Of a stretch of 6,715 nucleotides of DNA, positions 5,296 through 6,715 are shown piece after piece. Within the stretch, counting starts at the first letter, position 1. Every line of letters begins with the position of its first letter. This stretch comes from Planctomycetia bacterium (lineage in GTDB: Bacteria > Planctomycetota > Planctomycetia > Pirellulales > UBA1268): positions 1 through 6,715 of the forward strand of contig RFUD01000135.1 in the NCBI GenBank assembly GCA_009923125.1, written 5' to 3'. The notes beneath the pieces are model-generated. The model was not told where the DNA came from. It did no database searches and saw only the letters and a list, made by a program, of their open reading frames with translations. Position numbers and translations under genes: made by a program.

Positions 5296-6066
5296 TCACA
5301 GGCTGTCGGCGACGGCGTCCCAGAGGGCGATCCGGGCCTCGAGGCACTCGCGGGCGACCTGCGATGCCACCGCCCACTTGGCCGGGTCGTCGCCGCACAG
5401 CCGCGACATGATGCGTCGGCAGATCGGCGCGTGCTTCGCGTCGTCGTGCGCGATGTGCCGCTCGAGATAGAACCGGAACCGTCCCCACGCCGCCGCATCG
5501 CGCTCGGCGAGCGACGTGACGAGATGCCGGAACATGTCCGGAATCACGTCCTCCCGGCCGAACGTGAAGGCGGACGCGATCGCGAGGGTGGAGTCGGAGT
5601 CTATGACCGAGAAGGTCTGCCGCACGAAGTCGGCCGCGGCGGCTGGGGGGCGGGCACCGGCGAGCGCCTCGGTGATCGTTTCGCCATCATGCAGGTGGGC
5701 GAGCAGCCGTTCGATCGGCCGCGTGTCGGCCCCCGCCGCTTCCATGCTCTCGAGGTAGATCTCGAAATGGGAGGCCTGGCCGCCCTCGGGCATGTCGTCC
5801 GACTCCTCCTCGAGCACGAGTTCGTTGACCAGCCGTCGGGCTTCGCGGTCGGCCGTGGGCAGCCAGGGAATCGACGTGCAGGTGAACTTCTGCTGCAGTG
5901 CCTTGAGCAGGCACTGGAAGTCCCAGACCGCGAACACATGGTGTTCCATGAACCGCCGCAACCGGTCGGGCGAGTCCACGAGGGCGTAGAGCCGGTGGTG
6001 GACCAGGCGGTCGCGGACGTCTCCGAGGTCGATCGTGGGATGGTGAACGGCGATCGTGGCGGACAT
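5296..6066 (-). CDS. DUF3050 protein, predicted heme-oxygenase-like fold
   Basis: A 256-residue soluble, mostly helical protein with no signal peptide. It matches DUF3050 along its whole length: LRRFMEHHVFAVWDFQCLLK (36-55), C63-TSIPWLP (63-70), NELVLEEESDDMPEG (81-95) with SHFEIYLESM (99-108), FTFGREDVIPDMF (167-179), FYLERHIAHDDAKHAP (199-214) and the ending LCGDDPAKWAVA...CLEARIALWDAV. The family is predicted to share the heme-oxygenase/TenA-like fold. The set Glu86-88, His100, Glu172, His204, Asp208 and His212 resembles the ligand set of heme-oxygenase-like diiron oxidases, so a metal-dependent oxidase is possible, but this is inference. The ATG at 6066 has only a weak AGG upstream. The gene stands alone between a terminator-like element (6143-6185) and the convergent repeat region. 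Confidence 0.88.
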   Translation of the reverse strand: MSATIAVHHPTIDLGDVRDRLVHHRLYALVDSPDRLRRFMEHHVFAVWDFQCLLKALQQKFTCTSIPWLPTADREARRLVNELVLEEESDDMPEGGQASHFEIYLESMEAAGADTRPIERLLAHLHDGETITEALAGARPPAAAADFVRQTFSVIDSDSTLAIASAFTFGREDVIPDMFRHLVTSLAERDAAAWGRFRFYLERHIAHDDAKHAPICRRIMSRLCGDDPAKWAVASQVARECLEARIALWDAVADSL

Positions 6067-6112
6067 AGCGGACCTGTGATGGATGACGGGTCGCGGACAC
6101 GCTACCTCGTCC

Positions 6113-6140
6113 GTTTTAGTCCGCCCGCGGCACCTGTCGA
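6113..6140 (-). promoter_or_regulatory. Candidate promoter for the DUF3050 gene
   Basis: On the minus strand TCGACA (6140-6135, 5 of 6 consensus) and TAAAAC (6118-6113, 4 of 6) are 16 nt apart, about 47 nt before the ATG at 6066. It lies just beyond the terminator-like element of the upstream gene, consistent with an independent transcription unit. Sequence evidence only. Confidence 0.33.
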
Positions 6141-6142
6141 GA

Positions 6143-6185
6143 GGCCAAAATCCCGGGCGGGGCCGCCCGCCGGCACGTTTTGGCC
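6143..6185 (-). terminator. Nested inverted repeat, probable intrinsic terminator
   Basis: The outer arms are GGCCAAAA (6143-6150) and TTTTGGCC (6178-6185). Inside them is a GC-rich hairpin CGGGCGG-GG-CCGCCCG (6154-6169). Read on the minus strand, the GC stem is followed after three bases by TTTT, starting right after the stop codon of the nuclease-like gene (6187). The A/T symmetry could let it act in both directions, but no plus-strand gene ends here. The U-run is short (4), so strength is uncertain. Confidence 0.6.
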
Positions 6186-6186
6186 G

Positions 6187-6715
6187 TCAATTTGGCAGCA
6201 GCCAGCCGTTGGCAAGCACCCGCAGGCCCCGCCGGGAGGCGGCGGCGAGCGTCTGCGGGGAGATCGACTCGCAGGCCACGATCCCGAGGGCGGTGAAACC
6301 CGCCGCAGCGAGCGCCGCGGTGCGACGCGCCGCCCGGTCGAGGTCGTCGGCATCGGCCGTGCATGAGACTTCCACGACCAGATGCACGACCTGTTCGCCA
6401 CGCTTCGCCGTCGCGATGACGTCGGCCCGCATCAGATCGACAAGGTCGGACTCGGGCAGGCGGTCTTCGAGCCCTTCCACAAACTCGGCCCGCTCCAGAA
6501 CGCGACACCTGCGAAACTCTCGCCCCAGAAAGGCGGGCAGATTCTTGGCGACCTTGTCCTCGAGCATGTGGCCATCGAGGCGGTCGAGCCGAATCAGCAT
6601 CTTTTGCTGGGTGTTCACGACACCGTTGAGGGTCTGCTCGGTGCGTGATTGGGCGTCGGCGAGTTCTTCGACACGCGACTCGGTCCGTTTCTGGGCTTCG
6701 GCGAGTTCCACCTGC
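6187..6715 (-). CDS. Coiled-coil plus PD-(D/E)XK nuclease-like protein (5' partial)
   Basis: The frame is open to the right edge; a GTG at 6711 is in frame, but the codon before it continues the same repeat, so the true start is probably outside the window. Numbered from that GTG, 174 residues are visible. Residues 1-48 form a heptad coiled coil, with ELAEAQKRTE (2-11) repeated as ELADAQSRTE (16-25), a 14-residue period. Residues about 50-174 look like a PD-(D/E)XK-type fold of the DUF3782-like group: acidic segment EGLEDRLPESDLVDL (79-93), RADVIA with Asp97, then a hydrophobic strand VVHLVVEVS with Glu114, and helix DDLDRAARRTAALAAAGF. The usual lysine of the E-x-K motif is Ser116. Proteins of this design are common in planctomycetes, cyanobacteria and Chloroflexi and their function is unknown; cleavage of DNA is unproven. 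The gene ends at a terminator-like hairpin. Confidence 0.75.
   Translation of the reverse strand, partial: QVELAEAQKRTESRVEELADAQSRTEQTLNGVVNTQQKMLIRLDRLDGHMLEDKVAKNLPAFLGREFRRCRVLERAEFVEGLEDRLPESDLVDLMRADVIATAKRGEQVVHLVVEVSCTADADDLDRAARRTAALAAAGFTALGIVACESISPQTLAAASRRGLRVLANGWLLPN
6637..6708 (-). repeat. 42-bp in-frame repeat encoding coiled-coil heptads
   Basis: Segments 6679-6708 and 6637-6666 encode ELAEAQKRTE and ELADAQSRTE, offset by 42 bp (two heptads). The match at the window edge suggests that further copies lie to the right. Such repeats commonly vary in number among homologues. Confidence 0.6.

Noticed and set aside
4960..6366. A 468-residue plus-strand frame spanning the repeat array and the DUF3050 gene.
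   Set aside because: It begins inside the stopless 28-bp repeats and then runs antisense to DUF3050 and the nuclease-like gene; the translation has no family resemblance.
1..6715. tRNA, rRNA, insertion sequence, integrase or attachment site.
   Set aside because: I saw no cloverleaf-like sequence, transposase or integrase motif, or long terminal inverted repeats on either strand.

Overview
The window is GC-rich, densely coding bacterial DNA that most resembles a planctomycete (Pirellulales-like Planctomycetota). This rests on gene content: a secreted-type CE15 esterase fused to a DUF1080 (3-keto-disaccharide hydrolase) domain, a DUF6807 ('PmoA') exported protein, a lipoprotein with a planctomycete-style 'EHGxYP...YDxFM...KLVVVEYP' tail, and an intergenic palindromic repeat array. 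The assignment is inference; there is no rRNA or other phylogenetic marker here.

Layout, left to right. (1) 1-1843, +: 3' part of a large CE15-like glucuronoyl esterase with a C-terminal DUF1080 domain; only the N-terminal end is missing. (2) 1889-2539, +: pdxH, pyridoxamine/pyridoxine 5'-phosphate oxidase, 45 bp behind gene 1. (3) 2563-3018, -: YhcH/YjgK/YiaL (DUF386) sugar-anomerase-like protein, convergent with pdxH. (4) A 178-bp divergent intergenic region with two overlapping, mutually exclusive palindromes around a candidate promoter. (5) 3197-4264, +: exported DUF6807 protein. (6) 4355-4918, +: lipoprotein with its own good candidate promoter, whose -35 hexamer overlaps the stop codon of the DUF6807 gene, and a 13-bp direct repeat in its leader. 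(7) 4919-5295: 377-bp convergent intergenic region with five tandem copies (plus a stub) of a 28-bp hairpin-forming unit, followed by a second, unrelated palindrome. (8) 5296-6066, -: DUF3050, a predicted heme-oxygenase-fold protein with candidate metal ligands. (9) 6143-6185: nested inverted repeat resembling an intrinsic terminator. (10) 6187-6715, -: C-terminal part of a coiled-coil plus PD-(D/E)XK-like protein that runs off the right edge.

The genes do not form one operon. A loose theme is carbohydrate handling: genes 1, 3 and 5 belong to families common in polysaccharide-degrading planctomycetes. pdxH is a housekeeping cofactor gene, and DUF3050 and the nuclease-like gene are unrelated. 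I see no convincing new multi-gene system. The parts most worth a second look are the hairpin repeat array, the CE15-DUF1080 fusion, the palindromes upstream of the DUF6807 gene, and the candidate metal site of the DUF3050 protein.
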